A DNA stretch of 36,181 nt from a virus. This document shows, piece by piece, positions 12,656 through 21,121 of this stretch. The DNA is taken from IMG/VR virus record IMGVR_UViG_3300043466_002696, positions 1 to 36,181 of that record; one strand, given 5' to 3'. Every line of letters begins with the position of its first letter. Position 1 is the first letter of the stretch. The notes beneath the pieces were generated by a model. That model worked only from the letters and a program-made list of their open reading frames with translations. It was not told the DNA's origin and ran no database searches. The translations under genes and the position numbers were made by a program.

Positions 12656-13561
12656 TTATTCTGATAATTGTTCTAATTTTTTTTCTGCCCATGTTAAAGC
12701 AGATTCTCCACCCCAACTGTCATACATAAGTTTACCACAACCATCTCCATATTCTTTTGATGTTTCCAAATCAACCTTATGTCTTGATAGATAAGAATAC
12801 ATACGCTTCAAAGTATCTACTGAAATGTTTTCTCCTTTTGCTAATTGAGATGCTCTTTGTTTTCCTACATCAGTTCCACAAGAACCCCAACCATTTTCAT
12901 CAGCATATTTTACAGCTCTTGCAGCTGCGTTCTTAACTGATTCAGGATAATCGTTGATTGATTCAGCAAAGTCATCTTCTGTCATATCAACAGGAACACA
13001 GTTTGGAACTTCTCTACCGTCAACAATCTTTGTTCCGATAGCTTCATATCCTTCCCAACATGCATCCTCCAATCCTTCCATAGCAACAGGTTCAACCAAT
13101 AAATTATCCTCAGATAAAACGATTGGACCAGGTTGTGCTACAACTCTACTTGCACAATGTGCATATGCTTCTTTGTAATCAAACCCTCTGGCTTTCTGTT
13201 TTGTGATACAATCACCAAGTGCTGTATCTGCAGGGACTTCAGACATTTCTATCTTAGCCCAATATTTGTAATACTCATTGAACGAGGTCATACAAAATCC
13301 AAGTCTTTCTTTTAATGAACCGAACTGTGCTTTAACTTTTGAGTTAGCTGAACATCTTGAAAGATACTTACCTCTTGATTCTGCCTTACGAGGAACAACA
13401 ACATACAAGTCTTGTTTTTTCATTTCTTGAGATGATAAATCCCACTTTGATTTGCAAACAGCATAACGTTGAGCTGAGTCAGGAAAACTACCTTTCTCCT
13501 CACTCATACATCTTGAAATAAATTCTTGTTCTGTTTCTGAACTTCTTGGTTTGATTGGCAT
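12656..13561 (-). CDS. Cys-rich composite virion protein, 301 aa
   Basis: Residues ~8-146 contain three related Cys modules: TEQEFISRCMSEEKGSFPDS with AVCKSKW, then GKYLSRCSANSK with LGFCMTSF, then LGDCITKQKARGFDYKEAYA with HC. Next is a motif CWEGYEAIGTKIVDGREVPN-C (~170-192) that recurs in phage head proteins. The last ~100 residues (YPESVKNAAARAVKYADENG, GTDVGKQRASQLAKGE, VDTLKRMYSYLSRHK, GDGCGKLMYDSWGG) form a helical domain often attached to phage head-maturation or structural proteins. Location between the neck gene and the end of the virion operon agrees with a structural role. The exact function is unknown, and the high Cys count is unusual for a cytoplasmic protein. Confidence 0.75.
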   Translation of the reverse strand: MPIKPRSSETEQEFISRCMSEEKGSFPDSAQRYAVCKSKWDLSSQEMKKQDLYVVVPRKAESRGKYLSRCSANSKVKAQFGSLKERLGFCMTSFNEYYKYWAKIEMSEVPADTALGDCITKQKARGFDYKEAYAHCASRVVAQPGPIVLSEDNLLVEPVAMEGLEDACWEGYEAIGTKIVDGREVPNCVPVDMTEDDFAESINDYPESVKNAAARAVKYADENGWGSCGTDVGKQRASQLAKGENISVDTLKRMYSYLSRHKVDLETSKEYGDGCGKLMYDSWGGESALTWAEKKLEQLSE

Positions 13562-13562
13562 A

Positions 13563-13826
13563 TTATAAACTATTTTTCTTGGATTTCAATTTTCTATTTT
13601 CATCGTGCAAAACATCTATTTTCTGTTCCAATTCTTGTATCTTGATGTTAAGGCTTTCAATTTCAGTCTTTAAATCACGGATTATTTGAGCGTATAGATT
13701 AACAGATAATTCAAGGTTCTTCAACACAACAGAATCAGTCTCAGCATTCGTTCTTCTTTTACCAGCAAAGAATGCTGCAACTCCTGTTAACGCATTGGAT
13801 AATATTAAAATTAGTTCGGTATTCAT
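13563..13826 (-). CDS. Membrane/coiled-coil protein, holin-like candidate, 87 aa
   Basis: The preferred ATG (13824-13826) lies one base after the upstream stop, giving an 87-aa protein; a longer frame to 13877 would overlap the upstream gene. Residues ~3-22 (TELILILSNALTGVAAFFAG) form one membrane helix, followed by a basic KRR and a long coiled coil (LKTEIESLNIKIQELEQKID). One helix followed by a charged coiled coil is common in small phage proteins encoded near the neck genes of Bacteroidota phages. It could act in lysis (holin or spanin-like) or in virion assembly. No enzyme motif is present. Confidence 0.7.
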   Translation of the reverse strand: MNTELILILSNALTGVAAFFAGKRRTNAETDSVVLKNLELSVNLYAQIIRDLKTEIESLNIKIQELEQKIDVLHDENRKLKSKKNSL

Positions 13827-13827
13827 A

Positions 13828-14445
13828 TTATAAACCACAACAGTTATAGGTAGGGTCAGAATAAGATTGTAGACCATATGTCTTCATCATATAACCTGGT
13901 GAGTTTGTCCATTGACCGTTATTTAAGTGGACACCAGAGAAGTAGTTGACTCCCAGATGAGGAACTAACCCATCTCTTGTTGTATAACCAAAACATAATG
14001 GATATAAATTTGAGTTGAATATAATCTCTTGTATCATTCTCTGCTCAAAGAACTGACTTCTGTCATCTGCCCTCTGTTGTAGCCACTGCATTTCTTTGAC
14101 TGTAACAGTTTGTTCTGAACCAGTAACGATACCGTTGTTTTTAATTCTCATGAAAACGCTTCCCAAAGATTCAGAATAAGCCGCCCATATGAGAAGGGGT
14201 TGTGCAAAATAAGTTAAGAAATTAAAATCAGTTTCATTATTCTGAATTGTATTATCAGCAACTTGATTCAATAATGACTTGTAGTAACGAGCTCCTATGA
14301 TATATTCCAGCTTCGTCTGTTGACAAACTGCAATGAAAGGCAAAAGAACTGAACTCGTAACATTGGGGTCAATGTCTGTGAAATTCTTTAATTTATTTTC
14401 AGATATCAGTAAGACATTCTGAGGAACTATACCAGGACTACTCAT
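13828..14445 (-). CDS. Neck / head-tail connector protein
   Basis: A 205-aa protein with an N-terminal pattern typical of connector proteins that follow the portal gene in Bacteroidota phages: LLISENKLKNFTDIDPNVTS, LLPFIAVCQQTKLEYIIGAR and YYKSLLNQV. The central part is helical, with a basic RADDRSQFFEQRMIQ segment. The C-terminus is Gly/Tyr/Asn-rich. It overlaps the portal gene by 8 bp, which supports the assignment. It probably forms the ring between portal and tail. The family (DUF6712-like) is assigned by eye. Confidence 0.7.
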   Translation of the reverse strand: MSSPGIVPQNVLLISENKLKNFTDIDPNVTSSVLLPFIAVCQQTKLEYIIGARYYKSLLNQVADNTIQNNETDFNFLTYFAQPLLIWAAYSESLGSVFMRIKNNGIVTGSEQTVTVKEMQWLQQRADDRSQFFEQRMIQEIIFNSNLYPLCFGYTTRDGLVPHLGVNYFSGVHLNNGQWTNSPGYMMKTYGLQSYSDPTYNCCGL

Positions 14446-15649
14446 TTGTATTAGTTATGTTTTCATTTTTATCTACACCAACAACTTCAGTTTTATTAAC
14501 ATCAACTGTCTCGATTGGTTTCTCATCAGGACGTGTAATAATTTCGAATTGTTTAATCTCAATTTCAATCGGCATACGGTCTCTGAGATTTAAAATCTTC
14601 TCGAACACTTTTTTTATTTCAGTCTGAATAGGTTTTATAACGAGGTTCTGAAAATGTGACTGTGCTTGCAGATGGTCAGGAGTTCCCAAACCACCAGGAG
14701 TAATAATACCTAAGAGTTCAGGTGAACTAATTTGGTGTGATGTAAGGATTGCTTGTTGCACTGCTGAGTTCATTTCAATCCACATTTTATCAGAACCATT
14801 TGGCGATATGGTTGTAATTTCTGGTGCTTGTTCTTTCGAATCACTGAATGTTAAAAATAACTTACCTGGATTTTGAGAAGATGAATATTTTGCAACAAGG
14901 TTATTGTATATCTGTTCTCTTTCTTCAGGTGCAGGTATACCAGTATTCAATGAAACAAATAATGATGGATTCAAACCATTCACAATATTAGAGTGCCACC
15001 AATTATAAACTTCGATTTCTGTGCTAATCGCTGTCGCTCCACCCCAATAGTGAGGCGTTGGATAATAGTTATTCCCACAAGAGTGAGTAACGTAGTAAAA
15101 AACCTGAGATGGTTCTTCTTCATTTGTTGGGTCAAATGCTGCAAGTTTTCTTGGAACAAATTTCTTTGGGAATGCCCAATCAGCTGAATAATAATAGTGA
15201 TGAACCTTGTCGTATATATCACTCTTATCGGCTCTGAGTTTTGAGTAATCCATGTAATACATTTCAAACCCTTGTTCTCTATCTTTCTTCCAAACAATAT
15301 TTAACGAAAATCCGCCATAGAGTATAAAATCCAAACAACACTTCGACCAAATATCAAAAAGTGTATCACCCAAAGAGTTAACCATAAGACCTCTGTCTTT
15401 TTCTACCAAGATTAAATCTTCCCCACGAACGCCATACCACTTTGAAGTAACAGATGCTCTGTGTGTTGGGGAACTGTTATAAAGACGAATTAACTCCTGT
15501 GGAGCCAAGTTTGCGATTCCGTAGCTCACCCAAGGCCATCTTGTGTTAATTATTAAATTCTCTTCGATTATGGGAACATTTGCACTTTGAAAATTGAATA
15601 CCTTTAAGATATCTTCATTTATCGGCTTATCTGGTGTCATTTCGTTCAT
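14438..15649 (-). CDS. Portal protein
   Basis: A 403-aa protein of normal portal length. Visible portal-like features are an N-terminal region ending SPTHRASVTSKWYGVRGEDL (~residues 60-79), then a DFILYGGFSLNIVWKKD strand pair (~105-122) with the 'G.af....' pattern. Further on is a GTPDHLQAQSHFQNLVIKPI helix (~322-341), the conserved helix before the C-terminal region. It forms the dodecameric DNA channel at one prohead vertex. Position immediately before the connector gene agrees. The C-terminal 40 residues are charged and probably flexible. Confidence 0.85.
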   Translation of the reverse strand: MNEMTPDKPINEDILKVFNFQSANVPIIEENLIINTRWPWVSYGIANLAPQELIRLYNSSPTHRASVTSKWYGVRGEDLILVEKDRGLMVNSLGDTLFDIWSKCCLDFILYGGFSLNIVWKKDREQGFEMYYMDYSKLRADKSDIYDKVHHYYYSADWAFPKKFVPRKLAAFDPTNEEEPSQVFYYVTHSCGNNYYPTPHYWGGATAISTEIEVYNWWHSNIVNGLNPSLFVSLNTGIPAPEEREQIYNNLVAKYSSSQNPGKLFLTFSDSKEQAPEITTISPNGSDKMWIEMNSAVQQAILTSHQISSPELLGIITPGGLGTPDHLQAQSHFQNLVIKPIQTEIKKVFEKILNLRDRMPIEIEIKQFEIITRPDEKPIETVDVNKTEVVGVDKNENITNTNE

Positions 15650-15683
15650 ACTATTAAATATATTAAATTAAGGGTGTAATCAA

Positions 15684-15902
15684 TTAAATCAAGATTGAAG
15701 GAGTGGGTGGAACCCAATCTATCAACGGTAATTCAGTTATCCAATCATAGTTTGGATTTTGATTATTGTCTATCTCTTCTGTTGAGATAATCCAATTTGG
15801 TGGTTCATTACCATCTTGAACTGGATTGAAATACCAGTCTGCTTGTAATAATTGTCCAACCAATTCGTCTTTCTGTTGTATTGTTAATAATGCTACTTTC
15901 AT
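15684..15902 (-). CDS. Hypothetical protein, 72 aa
   Basis: An unrecognised small acidic protein rich in Asp, Asn, Trp and Pro (VGQLLQADWYFNPVQDGNEP; IDNNQNPNYDWITELPLIDW). It lies 3 bp after the 94-aa gene, within the virion operon. Aromatic and Asn/Pro-rich composition suggests a small structural or fibre-associated protein, without proof. Confidence 0.65.
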   Translation of the reverse strand: MKVALLTIQQKDELVGQLLQADWYFNPVQDGNEPPNWIISTEEIDNNQNPNYDWITELPLIDWVPPTPSILI

Positions 15903-15905
15903 AAA

Positions 15906-16190
15906 TTATATTGTTGAACCAGAGAATAGAACACAGCTGTTTATATTTGCTGGTAATATTAAAATGTCGGCAATTTGTTGTTCTGTCATACAAGGAATAA
16001 CATAATCTAAGAGCTCAACACCCCAACCAATTTGCCAAGACTCTCCTGTTGCTTCATCATACTCACACATTAAATCAGGATACGCATAAGTTATAGTTCC
16101 TGAATCATTTGGATAACCTAAACATGTGTCTACCTGTTGAATAAATTGTTCTGCCTCAGGCTTCTGTAAAAAGATGATATACTTTACCAT
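15906..16190 (-). CDS. Hypothetical protein, 94 aa
   Basis: An unrecognised protein beginning [20 protein letters not shown], a beta-helix-like start, followed by an acidic, aromatic middle ([20 protein letters not shown]) and a hydrophobic end. Its start overlaps the end of the 603-aa lectin/linker gene by 7 bp, so the two are coupled. It could be a chaperone or companion of that fibre protein. Confidence 0.65.
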   Translation of the reverse strand: MVKYIIFLQKPEAEQFIQQVDTCLGYPNDSGTITYAYPDLMCEYDEATGESWQIGWGVELLDYVIPCMTEQQIADILILPANINSCVLFSGSTI

Positions 16191-17995
16191 GTGTTATATT
16201 GGTATTTTGTTTTCAAATAATTCTCTACTTGCAGAGCTTCACTTGTGGTTAGGTTTCTATTGTAAGCTAAAAACTCAACAACAACTGTATTGTTCGTTGA
16301 AGTTCCACCAGGGTCTCTTCCAATTTGTAGAGAAGTTACATTATTAAATGCTGTTAAAGTTGCTGCAGAAGTCATTAGAGAATCATTAAGAAATACTGAG
16401 GCTGCAGTAGTTGTTCCAGTAACCTCTAATAATAATGGTGTATTGTTCGTAGCACCCGATGTATATTGTCTTCCACCGGCATTTACTAAATAATCTCTCT
16501 GAGCAATTGTTCCTCCACCATTAGTGTAGAATAATACATTCGCTGATGAAGATGAATATGTTTGGAAACCAATATATGCGAAAGTATCAGCAGCAACTCT
16601 TTTACCAACCCAATAGTAAGTATGGGCTGAGAAATTGGTTGAACTGAAACTTGTAGATAACATTACATCTCTTGAACTAAATTCAATACCTGTTCCTGTA
16701 AAAGAACCAAGTGTTGTCGTAACTGAAGATGGTTGATTTATTGCTGTTCCTTGTGTTATACTACCCCCCAATAAACCATAGTTGGTCCATGAAGAAGTTG
16801 TAAATCCTGATGTTGCATCAAACCAAAACTGTAAATTAGATAATTGACTTGGTGAAAATGCTGCTTGAGTTGGACTTGGAGTTATCGTTGGTGTGATACT
16901 CGGAGTTAAACTAATCGTTGGTGTTACTGTAGATGTAACCGTTGGAGTTACAGTATTAGTTGGTGTAATCGTTGGAGTTATTGTTGATGTTATTGTTGGA
17001 GTTATTGTATTGGTAGGAGTTATACTTGGAGTGATACTTGGTGTAATACTCGGAGTTAAAGATATTGTTGGTGTTACTGTCGATGTAATCGTTGGTGTTA
17101 CAGTATTAGTTGGTGTTACTGTCGGTGTTACAGTTGATGTTATTGTTGGCGTTAAAGTATTAGTCGGAGTAATACTTGGTGTAATACTCGGAGTTAAACT
17201 TATCGTCGGTGTTACTGTTGGAGTTTGTGTTGGTGTTCTTGTAGGAGTAACGGTTGGTGTTACCGTTTTAGTTGGAGTAATACTTGGTGTAATTGAAGGT
17301 GTAATACTTGGTGTTAAAGATATTGTTGGCGTAGTTGTAGGTGTCTGTGTAGGAGTTGGAGTCTGAGTCCTTGTCGCTGTCACAGATGGTGTTGGAGTAA
17401 TTGTAGATGTCGGTGTAACGGTATTTGTAGGGGTCTGTGTTGGGGTATCAGTTATGGTTGGAGTAACGGTAGGAGTTGGAGTATTGCTCGACGTAATGGT
17501 AGGTGTAATCGTTGTTGTTGGAGTTATTGTAGGAGTAATTGTCGGAGTGATACTTGGAGTTGGTGTTGGATTTAACTCATTTGGAGCAAAGATATAGTTT
17601 GAGTTATCTTCATTGTCAGAAATATACTCAACATAATAATCGTTTGTTGTATCCGCAGATGTTGCAATAAGAAGAGCTGTTCCATATTCAACCGTATTAT
17701 AAGCCAGTGCTGGATTTAGATTGGTTGGAATTTGTGCAACCTGTTCTAAAATTTTATACGTATACTGACCTTCGTATGGAAAAGGGATTTCACCTAAGTC
17801 TGTTCTTGGTCCTTCAACAAAATCAAACTCATCATATCTAACCTTATGCGTTGATAAGTTAGGTAATACAAAGTTTACCTGTTGCTTTGAGAAGATGTGA
17901 GTAAAGGAGAATAACCATTGAGGATTTGTTAGTTCAGCATTCTGTGATACTGTAACTACCATCTTATTCAATTGTCTTGTCTTAAGTAATATCAT
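16184..17995 (-). CDS. Fibre/adhesin protein: N-terminal virion domain, long Thr-Pro linker, C-terminal LamG-like domain
   Basis: A 603-aa protein. Residues 1-142 form a beta-rich domain ([33 protein letters not shown]) of the type found in small phage structural proteins, probably the virion anchor. Residues ~143-377 are an almost pure T-P-T-x repeat of ~235 residues, the longest in the window. Residues ~378-603 are a LamG/concanavalin-like domain ([47 protein letters not shown]). The order is reversed relative to the 806/860-aa proteins, where the lectin domain is N-terminal. It follows the tube-like gene behind a strong hairpin (18007-18039). A stalk carrying a glycan-binding head is the likely role. 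Confidence 0.82.
   Translation of the reverse strand: MILLKTRQLNKMVVTVSQNAELTNPQWLFSFTHIFSKQQVNFVLPNLSTHKVRYDEFDFVEGPRTDLGEIPFPYEGQYTYKILEQVAQIPTNLNPALAYNTVEYGTALLIATSADTTNDYYVEYISDNEDNSNYIFAPNELNPTPTPSITPTITPTITPTTTITPTITSSNTPTPTVTPTITDTPTQTPTNTVTPTSTITPTPSVTATRTQTPTPTQTPTTTPTISLTPSITPSITPSITPTKTVTPTVTPTRTPTQTPTVTPTISLTPSITPSITPTNTLTPTITSTVTPTVTPTNTVTPTITSTVTPTISLTPSITPSITPSITPTNTITPTITSTITPTITPTNTVTPTVTSTVTPTISLTPSITPTITPSPTQAAFSPSQLSNLQFWFDATSGFTTSSWTNYGLLGGSITQGTAINQPSSVTTTLGSFTGTGIEFSSRDVMLSTSFSSTNFSAHTYYWVGKRVAADTFAYIGFQTYSSSSANVLFYTNGGGTIAQRDYLVNAGGRQYTSGATNNTPLLLEVTGTTTAASVFLNDSLMTSAATLTAFNNVTSLQIGRDPGGTSTNNTVVVEFLAYNRNLTTSEALQVENYLKTKYQYNTW
16866..17575 (-). repeat. Longest Thr-Pro repeat tract (~710 bp)
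   Basis: Degenerate 6/12/18-bp units encode T-P-T-x with long near-identical higher-order blocks ([13 protein letters not shown] repeated several times). Such a tract is prone to slippage, so its length may vary or be misassembled. Confidence 0.92.
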
Positions 17996-18006
17996 GGCAT
18001 TAAAAT

Positions 18007-18039
18007 AAACATAAGGAGGTCGAAGACCCCCCTATGTTT
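18007..18039 (-). promoter_or_regulatory. Strong hairpin between the tube-like and fibre genes
   Basis: AAACATA (18007-18013 complement) pairs with TATGTTT, and inside it GGGGGTC pairs with GACCTCC (one G-T) around a 3-nt loop. A T-rich stretch follows on the minus strand. It is an attenuator, terminator or mRNA-stabilising hairpin. Confidence 0.6.
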
Positions 18040-18052
18040 AAATATAGAATTT

Positions 18053-18583
18053 TTATAACGCTTCTACAGTAATACCTGTAGTTACACTGTAAATTGTTCC
18101 GTTAAGTGAATTGATAGGGAACTGCTCAAGAGATTGGAAAGTCATATTGAGCCCGTTAGCGTCGCCCAGCGATTTTCCACTAACCTGACTACCAGCACTT
18201 ATGAAACTTCCGTAGTTAAGACCCATGAACCAATAAAGACCATTGTTATCAGAAAAAACAATTGCAAGTTTTTGGTTTTGAGCCAACACTTTAAGAATAT
18301 TTCTTTTCTCTTGTGTCATCTTAGCAAAGTATGTTACAAGTTCGTCTTGGTAGAATACTGTTCCCGCTTCTAATGAAGCATTTACAGTCTCAGTAAACTG
18401 AGATGAAGTTCTAATCAATTCGAAAGCGTAAAATGTGCCAGTTCCTGAGATTTGTGTGATGGTATCACCAGTAGATTGAGTTACGGATGCGATGTTACTG
18501 AAATCAGTAATCCATGCATTTGCAATACCACCCGCATTATCACGACATCCTAAAGGTATACCAGCTGTTAAATTACAAGCCAT
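18053..18583 (-). CDS. Structural protein, tail-tube-like
   Basis: A 176-aa protein immediately after the major capsid gene. The opening MACNLTAGIPLGCRDNAGGI and the following WITDFSNIASVT pattern are typical of small, abundant structural proteins next to capsid genes in Bacteroidota phages, often annotated as tube or structural. The rest is beta-rich with Gly/Ser/Thr loops. Size and position suggest a tail-tube or head-decoration subunit. It lies between two strong hairpins, which suggests tuned, high expression. Assignment to tube rather than decoration is uncertain. Confidence 0.65.
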   Translation of the reverse strand: MACNLTAGIPLGCRDNAGGIANAWITDFSNIASVTQSTGDTITQISGTGTFYAFELIRTSSQFTETVNASLEAGTVFYQDELVTYFAKMTQEKRNILKVLAQNQKLAIVFSDNNGLYWFMGLNYGSFISAGSQVSGKSLGDANGLNMTFQSLEQFPINSLNGTIYSVTTGITVEAL

Positions 18584-18620
18584 TTTATATTAGATTTAAT
18601 TTTTGTTTATGTTTGTAGAA

Positions 18621-18647
18621 GAGGTGGGGGTTTCCCCCCGCCACCTC
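18621..18647 (-). promoter_or_regulatory. GC-rich hairpin just after the major capsid gene
   Basis: On the minus strand GAGGTGG pairs with CCACCTC, followed inward by a GGG/CCC pairing after a bulged C, loop ~6 nt. No T run follows, so a partial terminator or 3' mRNA stabiliser is more likely than full termination. Confidence 0.55.
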
Positions 18648-18652
18648 AAATA

Positions 18653-19621
18653 TTATAATCCGTTAGTCACGAAAAACTCAGGGAAAGCAATTGCTGAACC
18701 TAATTTCCATGCTGACATGATTCTTACCTCTTGGAAGTCTTGTGACCACCATGCTCTAAATGAATCTTCATCAGATGCTAAGTCAGTTCCAACAAGCATA
18801 TACTGCATTGGTCCGATAACGATTAAGTTAGAACCATTCAATCCTGGAACACCTACAACTTTGTAGTTAGTTTGAGGATGGAATACTTCATACACTTGAC
18901 CCAAAGTTGGTTCAGTGAAATGGAAGTTATTCACGTTTCTTAACGCTACACAGTAACATTTGAATTGAGACTGAGACATGTAGATAATGATATCATCTCT
19001 GTCATAAACGTTTCTATCTAAAGAAGCGATTAAGTTATCGATTTGAGCTAATGTGTTGTAAGCCTTCTCAACTGTAGAAGAACCTGTTACAGAACATAAA
19101 GCAGTTTGACCAGTTAATTGAACTACACCAGCAGTGTTGTTAAATAATTGGATGAAACCAGAAAAAGTAGATGAACCTGAAGAAGCATTCCAAAGAGTGT
19201 CTTCGTTAAATCTCTTAATTTGTTTAGTTTGTAAGTCTATGATAGCTTGTTCAAATGGAGCGTTCTCATTGTAAGAACCAGCATTTAAATATTGACCTAA
19301 CCATAGCGTGTTTAATTGTTGTAAGCAAAGACTAATATTCGTCTTAAAGCTCTGAACTGTCACAGGAGCAACAGTAAATGTGGTTTGACCGCTACTTGTC
19401 CATCCACAAGCTGTTCCAGTTTGAACTTGTAAAGTTTCAGAAAGTAAGTTTACGTTTTGTGTTCCTTTAATTCCAGGAATGATATTAACGTAACGCATTG
19501 TTACTGGAGTAAGCACCGCCTCTGATACGATGTCAGCAGAAAGTTGGTCTACATAAGCACCCAAACCGCCTAAATCATATGCATCTGCGAAATTCATTTT
19601 GCTTAAATTTCCTTTTTTCAT
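18653..19621 (-). CDS. Major capsid protein
   Basis: A 322-aa protein of HK97-fold length without an obvious long N-terminal delta domain; scaffold appears to be a separate gene upstream. Features include FADAYDLGGLGAYVDQLSAD near the start, SFKTNISLCLQQLNTLWLGQ (about 90-109) and the acidic/aromatic SDEDSFRAWWSQDFQEVRIM near the C-terminus. Two starts are possible, MKKGN or the Met at residue 9. The order protease, scaffold-like, this gene, tube-like, portal group supports the call. It is likely the most abundant virion protein and is followed by a GC-rich hairpin. Confidence 0.85.
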   Translation of the reverse strand: MKKGNLSKMNFADAYDLGGLGAYVDQLSADIVSEAVLTPVTMRYVNIIPGIKGTQNVNLLSETLQVQTGTACGWTSSGQTTFTVAPVTVQSFKTNISLCLQQLNTLWLGQYLNAGSYNENAPFEQAIIDLQTKQIKRFNEDTLWNASSGSSTFSGFIQLFNNTAGVVQLTGQTALCSVTGSSTVEKAYNTLAQIDNLIASLDRNVYDRDDIIIYMSQSQFKCYCVALRNVNNFHFTEPTLGQVYEVFHPQTNYKVVGVPGLNGSNLIVIGPMQYMLVGTDLASDEDSFRAWWSQDFQEVRIMSAWKLGSAIAFPEFFVTNGL

Positions 19622-19633
19622 TTTTGATTTTTT

Positions 19634-20635
19634 TTAGTTTTGAATCATTTTCTCTCTTAATCTCTTGAAGCTTTCGAACTTAGAGTTTGTAAGAGGTGAT
19701 TCTTCATTTATTGTTTTTTGAGTATACACTCTTGAACCCGCAGGTTCTTTTGAAAACTTTTGGAATTTACCCTCAAGTGTTTCTTGTTTAGATACTACCG
19801 CATCTAATTTTGTTTCAAATCTCTTTATTGCTTCAGCGAATAGGTTTGCAATCACTTCCATGTCAGAAGACATTTCTTCAACATTTTCACGTTGAGTGAT
19901 TTTACCATCCTTAGTAATAACTCTGATTTTAACATCGTTTCCTTCGCTGTCCTTAAGAACAACTTGATGTTCACCATCTGGTGCAGGTGTCTTCTCACCA
20001 TCTTTTACAACATAGACTTCTTCGCCTACATCATAAGTTTTTGATTCGAGAACAGCCCCATCTGTTGTTTTAGCTTCAACAAAGCCAGTCTTTCTTTTCG
20101 CATCATCTGCTTTAGATTGAACTCCTACGATTGCTCCACCCACGATTTGTAACATTTGTCCACCAACAGTCTCATATTGACCGTCAGCAATAGCCGATAA
20201 AGTTCCATCGTATCCAACTTTTGCAAGTCTTCTACCTACGATTTCACCTTCACCTTCCATTCTTAAAACTGTTCCATCCACGAGTTTAACATCACCGAAT
20301 TCCATTTCTACTTCAGACATGATTTCGTCAGAGATTGCTGCTTTCTCATCTTCGTCTTCTTTGATTTCATCTTCAGTTTCTTCCATTTCTCCCATCTTGA
20401 TTTTACTGATAATTCCATCATCGTCTACTTCGATTTGCGAGCCATCGTCCAACATATGAACACCTGGAGGTGCAGGTATCATACCTTCTTCTGTTGAGAT
20501 ATAAACTTTCTTGCCTACTTCTAAATCTCCGTCAATCTTAATTGGCATTCCCTGGTCGGTCTTTGCTTCAAAAAATGATTCAGATTTAAAACCCAATACT
20601 TGCTTAATAACTTCAATTGCTTGTTTGCTTGTCAT
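19634..20635 (-). CDS. Scaffold-like acidic protein, 333 aa
   Basis: A highly acidic protein with low-complexity Glu/Asp stretches near residues 80-115 and a C-terminal helical, coiled-coil part (IANLFAEAIKRFETKLDAVV, SKQETLEGKFQKF). The middle has repeated Gly-turn beta units (DGTVLRMEGEGEIVG, DGAVLESKTYDVGEEVYVVK). Position directly upstream of the capsid gene and after the protease fits a scaffolding protein that is cut during maturation. It overlaps the protease gene by 23 bp. The beta-repeat part is unusual for a pure scaffold and could remain in the head. Confidence 0.68.
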   Translation of the reverse strand: MTSKQAIEVIKQVLGFKSESFFEAKTDQGMPIKIDGDLEVGKKVYISTEEGMIPAPPGVHMLDDGSQIEVDDDGIISKIKMGEMEETEDEIKEDEDEKAAISDEIMSEVEMEFGDVKLVDGTVLRMEGEGEIVGRRLAKVGYDGTLSAIADGQYETVGGQMLQIVGGAIVGVQSKADDAKRKTGFVEAKTTDGAVLESKTYDVGEEVYVVKDGEKTPAPDGEHQVVLKDSEGNDVKIRVITKDGKITQRENVEEMSSDMEVIANLFAEAIKRFETKLDAVVSKQETLEGKFQKFSKEPAGSRVYTQKTINEESPLTNSKFESFKRLREKMIQN

Positions 20636-21119
20636 CTTTAATAGATTTAAGTATTCTATTTATTTGGTTTATTTGTTTATCTTCTTTTGAGAAGAAAGAT
20701 TTCTCTGCGAATAAACCTTCGACAGAAAAACCTGTTAGAGTATTTGTCTTAACCAATTCCCAAATCTTCGGGTCATCAATCTTCATCTGAACAAACCATG
20801 TTCCTGCTGGTAATTCAAAACCATACATATTTGATTTGTCTTTGATGGGGTCTTCTGATACCCAAGATTCTGTAATATAAACTTTATCTGCTCCCAATTT
20901 AATACCGTTATGTTCTATTGATGTTTCATCTGTCCTCTTTTGTTTCAAGAACTTATCAGCCATCTTCTTAATAGATTCCTTCGAGAAGAATACATAATAC
21001 ATGTTCCCCAACTCATCATAACGATAAATCATTTTATGTGGCACCATTGCAGCACCAACAACTACCTTCTTTTCTTCATCAACAACTCCAAAAGTCATTA
21101 ACTGTTTTGTTTCACACAT
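20613..21119 (-). CDS. Prohead maturation protease, XkdF-like
   Basis: A 168-aa protein with the layout of phage serine-protease-like head proteins. It begins with a beta strand and GVVDEEKKVVVGAAMVPHKM, then MYYVFFSKESIKKMADKF, a candidate His in the SIEHNGIKLG region, VYITESWVSEDP, and a C-terminal TNTLTGFSVEGLFAEK strand (the 'GfS.eg.f' motif of this family). It cuts scaffold and capsid during head maturation. It sits between the MuF-like gene and the scaffold-like gene, the normal place for this enzyme. Catalytic residues are inferred only. Confidence 0.78.
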   Translation of the reverse strand: MCETKQLMTFGVVDEEKKVVVGAAMVPHKMIYRYDELGNMYYVFFSKESIKKMADKFLKQKRTDETSIEHNGIKLGADKVYITESWVSEDPIKDKSNMYGFELPAGTWFVQMKIDDPKIWELVKTNTLTGFSVEGLFAEKSFFSKEDKQINQINRILKSIKDDKQTSN

Positions 21120-21121
21120 AT

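Noticed and set aside
13827-13877. Upstream extension of the 87-aa membrane protein to 104 aa
   Set aside because: The extension overlaps the neck gene by ~50 bp, and the ATG at 13824-13826 is placed one base after the neck gene stop, the usual spacing here.
16893-17366. Long plus-strand open frame encoding Val-Gly-rich repeats
   Set aside because: It is the antisense shadow of the Thr-Pro linker: reverse-complemented Thr/Pro codons read as Val/Gly. The same holds for 1410-1772 and 35157-35372.
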